Assembly: GCA_902782665.1 (NCBI GenBank)
Contig: CACZOA010000109.1
Coordinates: 84,899 to 148,898 of the forward strand
Length of the DNA: 64,000 bases
Direction of reading: 5' to 3'
Origin: an uncultured Bacteroidales bacterium
Lineage (GTDB): Bacteria > Bacteroidota > Bacteroidia > Bacteroidales > Paludibacteraceae
The translations under genes and the position numbers were made by a program. Below, piece by piece: positions 8,193 through 17,719 of the stretch. Every line of letters starts with the position of its first letter. The stretch's first letter is position 1. A model generated the notes under the pieces. The model saw only the letters and a list, made by a program, of their open reading frames with translations, had not been told where the DNA came from and ran no database searches.

Positions 8193-10193
8193 ATGAATAT
8201 TACAAAATACATCACGACAGTTTGCGCTTTGACAAGCATTAGCGCATCAGCGATGGACATAGATGTTGCAGGTTTGATGAAAACACTCAACAAATCCGAT
8301 GATCCAGTCCTTATGATTGTTGGCAAAGAAGAATACAGATTCGACACTATCACAAGAGGTGAGTTTGAATACATGTACAACAAGAATAACAATATCTCTC
8401 TTGACGGTCCTATGAGCATGGACGACTACAAAGAGTTGTTCATCAACTACAAATTGAAAGCTTTTGATGCCACAAAGAGATTCCCTGATTTGAAGCTCAA
8501 CACTTACACAAGCGAAATCGAATCATACACAAAGCATTTGGCATATCCATACCTGATCGACAAAGATTTGGAGAAGCAGTTTGTAAAAGAAGCGTATAAG
8601 CGCGAGCAGGAATATATCACAGCCAGCCACATCCTTATCAAAGGAGTGAACGAAAAATCCAGAAAAAAGATAGAGGAGATATACTCCCGTCTTAAAAAAG
8701 GAGAAAAATTCTTTGACTTGGCAAAAAACAATTCTGAATGCGGTAGTGCTGTAAGAGGTGGATTCCTTGGAGAATTCTCCGCTTTCGACATGGTTTACAA
8801 TTTTGAGACAGAAGCATACAACACTCCAGTCGGAGAATTCAGCAAGCCATTCACAACTCAATTCGGATACCACATCGTGTATGTGCACGACCGTCGTCCT
8901 AAAGCTATCGCTGTAAAGGCACAAGAGATTTTCTTCCCTTTGGAAACCAGAGAATCCTATGTAGACTCTATTTTTGCGATTGCAAAGAAGAGCAAGAATT
9001 TTGGCAAAGTTGCTAAGAAATATTCGCAAAAAGGTGACGCCAAAAAAGACAAAGGAGACATGGGCACAATAAAGAATGACGGAAAATACCCAAATGAAGT
9101 TGTTGAAAAACTTTTCAAAATGCCTGTCGGAGACATCCAGAAATTCAAGAGTTCATTCGGAAACCATATTTTCAGAGTTTACGAGATGGAAACTGCGGAG
9201 CCTCTTGATAGTGCTAAATATGAGCGTTTGAAGAAGAAAGTGATGAGTGGAGACCGTTATGAAGCCATCAAAGGAAGAGTCGCTGTCAATCTTCGTGAAA
9301 GACGTGGATTCCTGCTTAACGACTCAATCATCGATCTTGTAAGTAAATACCAGAGCACAGATCCGAATGCGATAAGCGATTCGTTGAAAAAAGTCGACGG
9401 TGCATGGTATTACTACAATGGAGATGCCATCTCAACAGATGTCATTAAAAACGAATTCACTAAATTCCATGCTTCTTACTTTAGAAAAACAGTTGACAAA
9501 TATCTTAAGACAGAAGTCGCAATCGACACAACAGTGTCATACAAGCAGAATTTGATCAACTTCATTTATAGCAAGGTTGACACAGATGCTTTGAACCATG
9601 AGTTGAAAGATATAGCCAAGAACAACAAGGATTTCGTCTACGCACTAAAAGAATACAGTGACGGATTGTTGGTATACGCAGCAAGCGAATACAATATCTG
9701 GGGACACAAGTCAACAAAACCAGACAGTCTGTCTAAATTCTTCCGTGAAAGAAAAGAAAAATATCAGTTTGATGAGCCTAAATGGGTCGGTATAATCTAT
9801 TCGGTAGCTAACAAAGATACTTTGAAAAAAATCAAGAATCTTGCGGCTAAGAATCCAAACATGGAGGCGTTTGATTTCTACAATCTTGTCAGAGATAAAG
9901 TTTACAATGGATTCATGTCAAAGAAGGGTGCTTGGAAAGCCGGCGAAAACGCCATTTTGGACAAGCATTACTACAAAACAATTCCTGCCGATTCTACAGT
10001 AGAAGCAGAGAAGTTCCCTCTTGTCTACTTATATGGAAAGGAATCTAAGATTCCTCAGTGGTACACATTGGTAAAAGGCAAAGTGATTTCCGACTACCAA
10101 AAAGAGCTTGAGAAAAATTGGATTAACAACAACCGTCGAATATATCCAGTTGTCATAAAAGAAGATGTATACAAAACAGTGAATAACCATTAA
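8193..10193 (+). CDS. Periplasmic parvulin-type peptidylprolyl isomerase
   Basis: The 666-residue protein has a signal peptide (cleavage near ALTSISASA) and two parvulin domains. The first is ASHILIKGVNEKSRKKIEEIY...FSKPFTTQFGYHIVYVHDRR at about residues 140-235. The second is VKAQEIFFPL...MPVGDIQKFKSSFGNHIFRVYEME at about 240-345. The rest is a long helical region with no recognised domain. The family folds or chaperones outer-membrane and periplasmic proteins. It is the first of four closely packed genes (1-bp gap to the next) ending in the OstA-like gene, an arrangement that points to outer-membrane biogenesis. Confidence 0.85.
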   Translation: MNITKYITTVCALTSISASAMDIDVAGLMKTLNKSDDPVLMIVGKEEYRFDTITRGEFEYMYNKNNNISLDGPMSMDDYKELFINYKLKAFDATKRFPDLKLNTYTSEIESYTKHLAYPYLIDKDLEKQFVKEAYKREQEYITASHILIKGVNEKSRKKIEEIYSRLKKGEKFFDLAKNNSECGSAVRGGFLGEFSAFDMVYNFETEAYNTPVGEFSKPFTTQFGYHIVYVHDRRPKAIAVKAQEIFFPLETRESYVDSIFAIAKKSKNFGKVAKKYSQKGDAKKDKGDMGTIKNDGKYPNEVVEKLFKMPVGDIQKFKSSFGNHIFRVYEMETAEPLDSAKYERLKKKVMSGDRYEAIKGRVAVNLRERRGFLLNDSIIDLVSKYQSTDPNAISDSLKKVDGAWYYYNGDAISTDVIKNEFTKFHASYFRKTVDKYLKTEVAIDTTVSYKQNLINFIYSKVDTDALNHELKDIAKNNKDFVYALKEYSDGLLVYAASEYNIWGHKSTKPDSLSKFFRERKEKYQFDEPKWVGIIYSVANKDTLKKIKNLAAKNPNMEAFDFYNLVRDKVYNGFMSKKGAWKAGENAILDKHYYKTIPADSTVEAEKFPLVYLYGKESKIPQWYTLVKGKVISDYQKELEKNWINNNRRIYPVVIKEDVYKTVNNH

Positions 10194-10194
10194 A

Positions 10195-11073
10195 ATGGCA
10201 CACACTAAAAAGATAATTGTCAAGAAGGCAATAAAACTGACCGGAATAGCAGCACTATTTTCTATGTGCTGCTTTTCGTCATGTAAATACTTCGGGAAAG
10301 GAATTGAGCCGATAGCCGAATTGAACGGAAAACCTTTATACGAAGATGAAGTCAAAAGCGTACTTCATCCAGACATGTCTTACGAAGACAGTGTCAAGAG
10401 TATCGAGAACTATATCCGCAACTGGGCTGTCGAGGAGCTTCTATACCTTAAAGCAGAAGAAAACATCACAGAAACAGAAGAGGTGGATCTGCTTGTAGAG
10501 AAATATCGTAAATCACTAATGATATACGAGTACCAGCAACACCTAATCCAAGAGAAACTCAGCAACCCTATTAAAGAGTCTGAGCTACAGGATTTCTACA
10601 ACAGCAATCCAGAGCTTTACACCGCTCACGAAACACTGTTCAACGGAATCTTCATCACTATGCCTGTCAAATCTCAGGCAAAGAATGAGATCAACAGCCT
10701 GCTGAAATATGCAGACATAAACATCAGTGCTATAGAACCGATAGCTACAAAATATGGTTTGAAGATCAAATATTTCGACAATGAATGGACCCCTATCGCA
10801 GCTGTCCAGCGTTTGGGAATGAACGATATTTCCCGAACACATTCATTTGAGCACAAGAACCATTTTGAAAGCACAGACGAAGAAAATGTTTATATTCTTA
10901 TTGTCCAGGACCATATCAAAGTGGGAGACAAACAGCCATTCGTCTACGTGAAGGAGAGAATCGAGAACATGATGATAGAACAGAAAAAGGCTAATTTCCT
11001 ACGCAAACTGGCTGATGATGCTTACAACGAAGCTATAACGTCAGGTGCTTTGATCAGAAACGAGAAAAAATGA
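10195..11073 (+). CDS. SurA-like lipoprotein, peptidylprolyl isomerase-associated
   Basis: The 292-residue predicted lipoprotein has the lipobox FSSC at about residues 27-30. It resembles the N-terminal chaperone part of SurA/parvulin proteins: AELNGKPLYEDEVKSVL followed by long helices and IKESELQDFYNSNPELY. I cannot see an intact parvulin catalytic core, so it may act as a chaperone rather than an isomerase. Bacteroidales genomes often carry such a gene between two PpiC/SurA genes. It starts 1 bp after the upstream gene and overlaps the next by 4 bp (ATGA), so translation is coupled. Anchoring in a periplasm-facing membrane leaflet is predicted from the lipobox. Confidence 0.7.
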   Translation: MAHTKKIIVKKAIKLTGIAALFSMCCFSSCKYFGKGIEPIAELNGKPLYEDEVKSVLHPDMSYEDSVKSIENYIRNWAVEELLYLKAEENITETEEVDLLVEKYRKSLMIYEYQQHLIQEKLSNPIKESELQDFYNSNPELYTAHETLFNGIFITMPVKSQAKNEINSLLKYADINISAIEPIATKYGLKIKYFDNEWTPIAAVQRLGMNDISRTHSFEHKNHFESTDEENVYILIVQDHIKVGDKQPFVYVKERIENMMIEQKKANFLRKLADDAYNEAITSGALIRNEKK

Positions 11074-12419
11074 AAAGTATAAAATTTATTTCAATATTGG
11101 CTTTGCTGAACATAGTAGTTTCAGCATTTTCACAAAACAACATAGTGGACGAAATCGCTTGGATTGTCGGCGACGAAATAATTCTGAAGTCTGACGTGGA
11201 GGAGCAAAAAATCCGTATGCAGATGGAAGGTGAGAAGATCAAAGGAGACCCGTACTGCTATATTCCAGAACAGATGGCTCTTACTAAGTTGTTCCTCGAC
11301 CAAGCAAAAATCGATAGCATTGAGGCTGACGAGAAAAACGTTGACCAACAGGTCGAGATGCGTCTCAATTATATGGTCGGACAAATCGGTTCAAAAGACA
11401 AACTTGCGGAATATTTCATGAAAGACTACGAGGATATCCGCACAGAGTTGAAAGATATGGTCCGCACTCAACAATTAGTACAACAGGTACAGAACAAAGT
11501 TGTTGGAACAATCCAGTCGACACCAGCTGAGATCCGTAAATTCGCCAACAGCCTACCAGAAGACAGTCTGCCAAGTATCCCTAGCCAGGTAGAAGTGCAG
11601 ATCCTTACTGTTGAGCCTTTCATCACAAAAGAAGAGATTGAAGAGGTTAAAGACAAACTTCGTGATTTCCAGAAACGTTGCGACGATGGAAGTACATCAT
11701 TCTCCACTTTGGCAATCTTTTATTCTGAAGATGCGGAAAGTGCGAAAAGAGGAGGTGAACTTGGATTCATGGGAAGAGGTCAGTTGGTAAAAGAATATGC
11801 CGACGTTGCTTTTGCCATGTATGAACCTGGTAAAATCTCAAAGATTGTGGAGAGTGAGTTCGGATTCCACTTGATCCAACTTATCGAAAGAAAGGATGAG
11901 AAAGTGAACACACGACACATCCTGCTTAAGCCAAAAGCTTCTTTGGAGAATATGAACAAAGCAAAAGCCCGCATTGACAGTATCGCTCAGATCATTAACG
12001 ATAAAAAGTTCACATTCGAGCAATGTGTCTCTCTCTACTCTACAGACAAAAACACTCGCAACTGTTCCGGCATTCTAACAAACATGCAGACAGGAACAAC
12101 AAAGCATGAGATGCAGGAGCTTCCTCAGGAAGTTGGTAGAGCAGTCTACTCTTTGGAAGAAGGACAGATTTCAAAGCCATTCCTTATGGTCGACCGTTCA
12201 GGAAAAACCGTTTACTGCATCGCCAAACTGAAGAGTAAGACAAAAGCTCACAAGGCAAACATGAACAACGACTTCGCTCTGCTCAAGCAGATGTATGAGG
12301 CTCACAAAAAACAGGAAAAATTAAACAATTGGATTGCGAAGAAGCAGAAAGACACTTACGTCCGCATTGATGAGAATTGGAAGAAGTGTGACTTCGAGCA
12401 TGATGGTTGGATAAAATAA
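11070..12419 (+). CDS. surA: SurA-like periplasmic chaperone/peptidylprolyl isomerase
   Basis: The 449-residue protein starts with a signal peptide (IALLNIVVSAFSQ). It has a SurA N-terminal chaperone domain (DEIAWIVGDEIILKSDVEEQ), then two parvulin domains (VEVQILTVEPF...GEFGFHLIQLIERK-like at about 170-280, and VNTRHILLKPKAS...GQISKPFLMVDRSGKTVYCIAKL at about 280-390). SurA escorts nascent outer-membrane barrels to the Bam complex. The ATG overlaps the stop of the preceding lipoprotein gene. The gene symbol is by domain architecture, since Bacteroidota SurA is divergent from the enterobacterial one. Confidence 0.87.
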   Translation: MKSIKFISILALLNIVVSAFSQNNIVDEIAWIVGDEIILKSDVEEQKIRMQMEGEKIKGDPYCYIPEQMALTKLFLDQAKIDSIEADEKNVDQQVEMRLNYMVGQIGSKDKLAEYFMKDYEDIRTELKDMVRTQQLVQQVQNKVVGTIQSTPAEIRKFANSLPEDSLPSIPSQVEVQILTVEPFITKEEIEEVKDKLRDFQKRCDDGSTSFSTLAIFYSEDAESAKRGGELGFMGRGQLVKEYADVAFAMYEPGKISKIVESEFGFHLIQLIERKDEKVNTRHILLKPKASLENMNKAKARIDSIAQIINDKKFTFEQCVSLYSTDKNTRNCSGILTNMQTGTTKHEMQELPQEVGRAVYSLEEGQISKPFLMVDRSGKTVYCIAKLKSKTKAHKANMNNDFALLKQMYEAHKKQEKLNNWIAKKQKDTYVRIDENWKKCDFEHDGWIK

Positions 12420-12440
12420 AAGTTCCTATACAAAACGACA

Positions 12441-13949
12441 ATGAGTCTACTTAAAAAGACATATTTATTTTTATTGTTGTGCATTTTTGCAGCGTCCGCT
12501 AATGCAGCGACCAACGTGATCCTTGAAAACAGCGAGGAGCTGTCTTTCGACAAGGAGCATGGCCGTGACTATCAGATTCTTCGTGGCAATGTACGATTCC
12601 GCCATGAGAATGCTGTGATGTACTGCGACAGCGCATACTTCTACGATACTAACAATTCGTTTGACGCATTCGGCAATTGTCGTGTGGTGCAGGACACTAT
12701 GACAATGGTGTCCAACACGATGTATTACGATGGAAACACCCGAATAATAAAAGTGCGTGGAGGAGCAGTGCTTCACAACGGAAGCATGACACTGACAACA
12801 GACTGGCTTGATTTCTACAGAGATGCCAACTACGGCTATTACGCTGACGGCGGCCATCTCGTCGACCCTCAATTTGATATTGTCTCAAAGAAAGGCTACT
12901 ATTATCCGAATTCCAAAGTCTCGTTCTTCAAGGGCGACGTGACTATGCTGAGCGGAGAGACAAAAATCCTCACCGACTCTTTGAAGTTCGACCAGAAGCA
13001 GAACATTTCATCTGTGTTCGGTCCGTCGACAATCTACCACACAGACTACACGATAGAGACAACTCACGCATGGACCAACACGGTGGACAGATATGGTCGT
13101 CTTTACAACCATTCAGTCCTGACCAACAAAAATGGAGGCAAAATGACAGCTGACTCCATATATTTCTCAAGTCTGACAAATACTGTGGAGATGTGGGGCG
13201 ACGCGTTGGCTCTCGACGACTCCACTCATACTGGTTTTTCCGGCGATTACGCTTGGATGCAAAACAATCCAGGCAAAGGTATCGTAGTAGGCAGAGCTTG
13301 CATGATGGACTTCACAAACCCGGAGGACACCATGTTTGTGCATGGCGACACAATCAAGTATCGTCAGTCTACCGTTGACACAACGAAAAGAGAACTTTTC
13401 GCTTTCCATCATGTGAAACTTTTCAGCAATGACATGCAGGCGAAAGGAGATTCAATGACTTATATAGAATTGGATTCTTTGATCCGTCTGGACGGAAATC
13501 CCGTCTTATGGTCGGACGAGAGTCAGATAACAGGTGACACTATCAAGATTTTCACGAAAGACAACAAGCCAAACTGGATGCACATCCGCGGCAACGCATT
13601 CGTGATTCAACAGCAAGCGGTGGACTGCTACGACCAGCTAAACGGACGTGAGGCAAAAGGCTACTTCAAAAACAGTTATCTTGACAAACTTGACATGATC
13701 GGCAATGCCATGTCGCTTTACTACGCACAAGACGAATACAACAAACTGATCGGAATAAATAAGTGTGAAGGTCAGATGCTCACCATCTTCCTTCTCAACA
13801 GAAAAATGGACAGAATCAAAATGACTCCGGCATCGAAAGGCAAAATGTATCCGCCGGGCAAAATGTCGGAGAAAGAGCAAAAATTGAGAGGATTCAACTG
13901 GAGAGAAGAAGAAAGACCTTTATGCAAAGAGGATATTTTTAAATGGTAA
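12441..13949 (+). CDS. OstA/LptA-like protein (LPS transport)
   Basis: The 502-residue exported protein has signal peptide LFLLLCIFAASANA. It consists of repeated beta-jellyroll-like OstA_N units: ILRGNVRFRHENAVMYCDSAYFY, KVRGGAVLHNGSMTLTTDWLDFY, FFKGDVTMLSGETKILTDSLKF, MWGDALALDDSTHTGF. This alternation of 'barrier/loss' strands is the signature of periplasmic LPS-bridge proteins such as LptA and the LptD N-terminus. It is far longer than E. coli LptA (about 185 residues), as is usual for Bacteroidota OstA-like proteins. It lies 21 bp after surA, consistent with one outer-membrane biogenesis operon. Confidence 0.82.
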   Translation: MSLLKKTYLFLLLCIFAASANAATNVILENSEELSFDKEHGRDYQILRGNVRFRHENAVMYCDSAYFYDTNNSFDAFGNCRVVQDTMTMVSNTMYYDGNTRIIKVRGGAVLHNGSMTLTTDWLDFYRDANYGYYADGGHLVDPQFDIVSKKGYYYPNSKVSFFKGDVTMLSGETKILTDSLKFDQKQNISSVFGPSTIYHTDYTIETTHAWTNTVDRYGRLYNHSVLTNKNGGKMTADSIYFSSLTNTVEMWGDALALDDSTHTGFSGDYAWMQNNPGKGIVVGRACMMDFTNPEDTMFVHGDTIKYRQSTVDTTKRELFAFHHVKLFSNDMQAKGDSMTYIELDSLIRLDGNPVLWSDESQITGDTIKIFTKDNKPNWMHIRGNAFVIQQQAVDCYDQLNGREAKGYFKNSYLDKLDMIGNAMSLYYAQDEYNKLIGINKCEGQMLTIFLLNRKMDRIKMTPASKGKMYPPGKMSEKEQKLRGFNWREEERPLCKEDIFKW

Positions 13950-13959
13950 ATAAAAGAAT

Positions 13960-15447
13960 ATGAGCAATAAATCAACAAAGGAGTTAAATCTCGTTCTTCA
14001 GAACTCAGACGGTATTCGTGACAATCAAATTAATACCTATAAATATTCTAATTTGATAGAAGAACATAAAAAATTTCAGGATTTTTTTGTTTTGATAGAA
14101 GAACATAAAAAATTTCAGGATTTTTTTGTTTTGTTAGAAGAATATAAAAAATTTTTGGATTATTTTGAAAACAAAATTAAACCAAAAGAAAAAGATTGTA
14201 CGGCATATAATCTAGATATTTTCAAAAAGGTGCAGAAGGCATCAGCGGAACTGAACCTTCTGACTGAAAGTAAGATCAACGATATTCTTCGTGATTTGGC
14301 AGACGCTGCAGAAAGCAACTGTGCAGAGATCTTAGCAGCCAATGAAAAAGATTTGGCAAAGATGGATCCTGCAAATCCAATGTACGACAGATTGAAACTG
14401 ACAAAAGATCGTATAGACGGAATTGCATCCGACATCCGCAACGTTGCTACCCTACCTTCGCCACTTGGCAAAACATCAAAGGAGAACACACTGCCAAACG
14501 GTCTGAAGATCAAACGTGTGAGTGTGCCATTCGGTGTGATTGGAATTATCTATGAGGCCCGTCCAAACGTGACATTCGATGTGTTCAGCCTATGTTTGAA
14601 ATCAGGCAACGCATGTGTACTAAAAGGTGGAACAGACGCATTCGACAGCAACACTGCGATTGTCAATGTCATCCACAACGTATTGAAGAAGAACAATGTC
14701 AACCCAGATATCGTAGCTCTTATGCCAGCAGGACGTGAGGCGACAGCTGATTTGCTTGCAGCACGTGATTACGTCGACCTTCTTATTCCTCGAGGAAGCG
14801 CAGGTCTGATCAAATTTGTACGAGAGAACGCAAAAGTGAATGTCATTGAGACAGGAGCTGGAGTTGTCCACACATATTTCGACAAAGCAGGAGATTTGGA
14901 GAAAGGAAAGGCAATCGTCAACAATGGAAAGACTCGTCGTGTGAGTGTATGTAACGCTCTCGACTGCCTGATCATCCACAAAGACCGTCTATGCGACATC
15001 GATGCTCTATGCGCTCCTCTTGCCGCAAGCAATGTAAAGCTTTATTGTGACGATGCGTCGTTTGCCGCACTTAAACAGTATCCTGCAGAATTGAAGAACC
15101 ACGCGACTGCGGACGATTTCGGTTGTGAGTTCCAAGACTACAAGATGGCAATCAAGACTGTCGATGATATCGACGGTGCGATTGAGCATGTGAGCACATA
15201 TTCGTCTAAACACTCAGAAGCCATCATCAGTGAAGATCCAGCAGCGTTGGCAAAATACGTCCAGTTGGTGGATGCCGCATGCGTCTACCAGAACGCACCA
15301 ACAAGTTTCACCGACGGAGCCCAGTTCGGACTTGGAGCAGAGATCGGAATCTCTACACAGAAGCTTCATGCACGTGGTCCGATGGCACTTGAGGAGATCA
15401 CCACATACAAATGGGTGATTGAAGGAAACGGACAAGTGAGGAAATAA
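13960..15447 (+). CDS. proA: Glutamate-5-semialdehyde dehydrogenase with a repeat-bearing N-terminal extension
   Basis: ProA reduces gamma-glutamyl phosphate with NADPH to glutamate semialdehyde in proline synthesis. The canonical domain begins near residue 88 ([14 protein letters not shown]) and carries [17 protein letters not shown], the catalytic-Cys region [12 protein letters not shown] and the C-terminal [23 protein letters not shown]. At 495 residues it is about 80 longer than normal. The extra N-terminus is AT-rich, charged, and contains three tandem 13-residue units (32-44, 45-57, 58-70). No ATG exists between 13960 and the conserved core, so either the extension is translated or a non-ATG start is used. 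It follows the OstA-like gene by 10 bp. No proB is in the window. Confidence 0.93.
   Translation: MSNKSTKELNLVLQNSDGIRDNQINTYKYSNLIEEHKKFQDFFVLIEEHKKFQDFFVLLEEYKKFLDYFENKIKPKEKDCTAYNLDIFKKVQKASAELNLLTESKINDILRDLADAAESNCAEILAANEKDLAKMDPANPMYDRLKLTKDRIDGIASDIRNVATLPSPLGKTSKENTLPNGLKIKRVSVPFGVIGIIYEARPNVTFDVFSLCLKSGNACVLKGGTDAFDSNTAIVNVIHNVLKKNNVNPDIVALMPAGREATADLLAARDYVDLLIPRGSAGLIKFVRENAKVNVIETGAGVVHTYFDKAGDLEKGKAIVNNGKTRRVSVCNALDCLIIHKDRLCDIDALCAPLAASNVKLYCDDASFAALKQYPAELKNHATADDFGCEFQDYKMAIKTVDDIDGAIEHVSTYSSKHSEAIISEDPAALAKYVQLVDAACVYQNAPTSFTDGAQFGLGAEIGISTQKLHARGPMALEEITTYKWVIEGNGQVRK
14053..14169 (+). repeat. Three tandem 39-bp repeats inside the proA 5' extension
   Basis: Copies at 14053-14091 and 14092-14130 are identical. 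The third copy at 14131-14169 has diverged. Each encodes 13 residues of the form L(I/L)EE(H/Y)KKF(Q/L)D(F/Y)F(V/E), so copy-number change keeps the frame. The repeats are much more AT-rich than the ProA core. Confidence 0.95.
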
Positions 15448-15509
15448 TGCTAAATGCTAAATGCTAAATGCTAAATGCTAAATGCTAAATGCTAAATGCT
15501 AAATGCTAA
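15447..15509 (+). repeat. Nine perfect copies of the heptamer ATGCTAA
   Basis: The array begins on the last base of the proA stop codon and runs for 63 bp without mismatch. It separates proA from the four-helix-bundle gene. One or two copies of the same heptamer occur after the thioredoxin gene (about 29308-29323) and before the second ThiE-like gene (about 47261-47270). Confidence 0.95.
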
Positions 15510-15556
15510 ATAAATAAAAAAATAAATGGATTAGAATAAATACAGGAGGATTATGA

Positions 15557-15940
15557 ATGAAGGAGAATATTGTTGAGTCAAAAAGTTTGGATTTTGCAGT
15601 AAAATGCATTGAACTATACAAGCATCTAACATTTGAGAGTAAAGAATATATACTTTCAAAGCAAATGGTAAGAAGTGGCACTAGCATTGGAGCGAACATA
15701 AAAGAGGCGGTAAGAGGTCAAAGCAACGCTGACTTCATTTCTAAAATGAGTATTTCATTGAAAGAAGCAAGCGAAACCGAGTATTGGCTAACACTACTAG
15801 AGAAAACTAATTATATCACTCCTCAACAATTCCGATCTATGATTGCTGATTGTAAAGAGTTGATCGCGATTCTAACTAGTATTACAAAGACTGCCAAACT
15901 AAATATAGACAAGAAAAAAATGCAAAATGCGACAAATTAA
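15557..15940 (+). CDS. Four-helix-bundle protein (23S rRNA intervening-sequence/S23 family)
   Basis: The 127-residue helical protein has the family core SKQMVRSGTSIGANIKEAVRGQS...KMSISLKEASETEYWLTLLEKT...DCKELIAILTSI. Members are encoded in 23S rRNA intervening sequences and as stand-alone genes. Their function is not established. Unusually for Bacteroidota, a strong Shine-Dalgarno AGGAGG lies at 15544-15549, 7 bp before the ATG. The gene sits between proA and argF' and is flanked by the ATGCTAA array on the left and an AT-rich repeat (about 15941-15975) on the right, so it looks like an insertion into the operon. A frameshifted relative lies at 51838-52204. Confidence 0.88.
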   Translation: MKENIVESKSLDFAVKCIELYKHLTFESKEYILSKQMVRSGTSIGANIKEAVRGQSNADFISKMSISLKEASETEYWLTLLEKTNYITPQQFRSMIADCKELIAILTSITKTAKLNIDKKKMQNATN

Positions 15941-15978
15941 TTTCGCATTACGCATTTATAATTTATAATTTAAAAAAG

Positions 15979-16935
15979 ATGAGATATTATACAGGCGTCA
16001 AAGATCTTGGCGATTTGAACGCAGCCGTTAAGGAAGCGTTGGAAGTAAAGAAGAACAGATTCGGATACAAGCATCTTGGAGAGAACAAGACTTTGCTTAT
16101 GGTATTCTTCAACAACAGTTTGCGTACACGCTTGTCTACACAGAAAGCAGGCATGAACCTTGGTATGAACACAATGGTGTTGGACGTTAACCAGGGAGCA
16201 TGGAAGCTTGAGACAGAGCGTGGAGTGATCATGGATGGAGACAAGAGCGAGCACTTGCTTGAGGCAATCCCAGTGATGGCATCATTCTGCGACATTATTG
16301 GAGTAAGAAGTTTCGCACGTTTTGAGAGCAAGAAATTCGACTACGAAGAGACTATCATCAACCAGTTTATCAAATACTCTGGCAAACCTGTTTTCTCTAT
16401 GGAGTCGGCAACATGCCACCCACTACAGGCATTCGCAGACCTTATCACAATTGAGGAGTTCAAGGAGGTAAAACGACCAAAGGTTGTTTTGTCGTGGGCT
16501 CCACATCCAAAAGCACTTCCACAGGCAGTGCCAAACTCGTTCGCTGATTTCATGAACGAGGCAGACGTTGATTTCGTGATCACACATCCAAAGGGATACG
16601 AATTGGCAGAGCAGTTTGTAAGAGGAGCAAAAGTGGAGTACGATCAGGACAAAGCACTTGCTGGAGCTGATTTCGTATATGCTAAAAACTGGAGTGCATA
16701 CCAGGATCCTAACTACGGACAGATCTTGAGCAAAGACATGTCGTGGACAATCACAACAGAGAAGATGGCATTGACAAACAACGGACATTTCATGCACTGT
16801 TTGCCAGTTCGCCGCAACATGATCGTTTCAGACGACGTGATCGAAAGCCCACGTTCACTAGTTATTCCAGAGGCTGCCAACAGAGAGATCTCTGCACAGG
16901 TAGTATTGAAGAGAATATTAGAGACTGAATTTTAA
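15979..16935 (+). CDS. argF': N-succinylornithine (or N-acetylornithine) carbamoyltransferase
   Basis: The 318-residue enzyme transfers carbamoyl phosphate to an N-acylated ornithine in arginine synthesis. The carbamoyl-phosphate loop is SLRTR in FNNSLRTRLSTQKAG, unlike STRTR of standard ornithine transcarbamylase. HPLQAFADL and HCLPVRRNMIVSDDVIESP are the other signatures. From memory, the sequence closely tracks the Bacteroides fragilis succinylornithine enzyme, including VRSFARFE and VITHPKGYEL, so N-succinylornithine is the likelier substrate. It lies downstream of proA in the same direction, separated only by the four-helix-bundle insertion. Co-location of proline and arginine genes is typical for Bacteroidales. 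Confidence 0.9.
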   Translation: MRYYTGVKDLGDLNAAVKEALEVKKNRFGYKHLGENKTLLMVFFNNSLRTRLSTQKAGMNLGMNTMVLDVNQGAWKLETERGVIMDGDKSEHLLEAIPVMASFCDIIGVRSFARFESKKFDYEETIINQFIKYSGKPVFSMESATCHPLQAFADLITIEEFKEVKRPKVVLSWAPHPKALPQAVPNSFADFMNEADVDFVITHPKGYELAEQFVRGAKVEYDQDKALAGADFVYAKNWSAYQDPNYGQILSKDMSWTITTEKMALTNNGHFMHCLPVRRNMIVSDDVIESPRSLVIPEAANREISAQVVLKRILETEF

Positions 16936-16955
16936 TAATTTAAATAACAAGAATT

Positions 16956-17630
16956 ATGAAAAAAGAGTATTTAGCAGAGATGATAGGAACAATGGTTCTT
17001 GTCCTCATGGGATGCGGTACAGCCGTAAGTTTGAATTGTGGTGTTGACACAGCGTCAGTTGTTGGCACAGCAGTAGCATTCGGTTTGGCAGTTGTAGCTA
17101 TGGCCTACACAATCGGAGGAATCAGCGGATGCCACATCAACCCAGCTATCACACTTGGCTGCCTGATTTCAAAGCGTATTTCTCCAAAAGATGCTGGTAT
17201 GTACATGGTATTCCAGGTGATTGGAGCATTCATCGGAAGCGGTTTATTGGCATTGTTGGTTAGTCAGGTAGGTGCGGCAGGCACACAGACAGGAGCCAAC
17301 GCATGTGCGAACGGACCTGTTGCCGCTTGTATCGCAGAGGTCATCTTGACATTTGTATTCGTGCTTGTAGTGCTTGGCACAACAGATTCAAAGAAGGGTG
17401 CTGGCAATTTCGCAGGACTTGCTATCGGTTTGTCACTAATCCTAGTGCACTTGGTAGGAATCCACTACACAGGCACATCAGTGAACCCAGCACGTTCAAT
17501 CGCTCCAGCTGTATTTGAGGGAGGCGAGGCATTGTCTCAACTATGGGCATTCATCGTAGGCCCATTCGCTGGTGCTGCTCTTGCAGCAGTAGTTTGGAAC
17601 TGCATTTCAGGATGCTGCAACAAAGACTAA
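16956..17630 (+). CDS. aqpZ: Aquaporin Z-type water channel
   Basis: The 224-residue integral membrane protein of the MIP family has both NPA boxes: GCHINPAITLG in the first half and GTSVNPARSIAPA in the second. Six hydrophobic segments with internal two-fold repeat are evident. His in VHLVGIHYTGTSVNPARS and the short length favour the water-selective AqpZ type over glycerol facilitators. It follows argF' by 20 bp and is closed by a strong terminator, so it may be the end of the proA-argF' transcript. Confidence 0.93.
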   Translation: MKKEYLAEMIGTMVLVLMGCGTAVSLNCGVDTASVVGTAVAFGLAVVAMAYTIGGISGCHINPAITLGCLISKRISPKDAGMYMVFQVIGAFIGSGLLALLVSQVGAAGTQTGANACANGPVAACIAEVILTFVFVLVVLGTTDSKKGAGNFAGLAIGLSLILVHLVGIHYTGTSVNPARSIAPAVFEGGEALSQLWAFIVGPFAGAALAAVVWNCISGCCNKD

Positions 17631-17654
17631 AAACTGATTTCAGATAAACAGAAT

Positions 17655-17689
17655 AGGCGGAGAGATGAGCGTCTCTCCGCCTTATTTTT
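17655..17689 (+). terminator. Intrinsic terminator after aqpZ
   Basis: A perfect 11-bp stem AGGCGGAGAGA / TCTCTCCGCCT with a 6-nt loop is followed by TATTTTT. Confidence 0.93.
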
Positions 17690-17719
17690 GTACATCACAT
17701 TTGCATTATCATCAATTAT

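Noticed and set aside
8523-9029. Minus-strand open frame of 168 codons within the first parvulin gene
   Set aside because: It is antisense to a well-supported CDS and has no protein-like features.
15447-15509. Heptamer array as a CRISPR
   Set aside because: The units are contiguous without spacers, and no cas gene is nearby.
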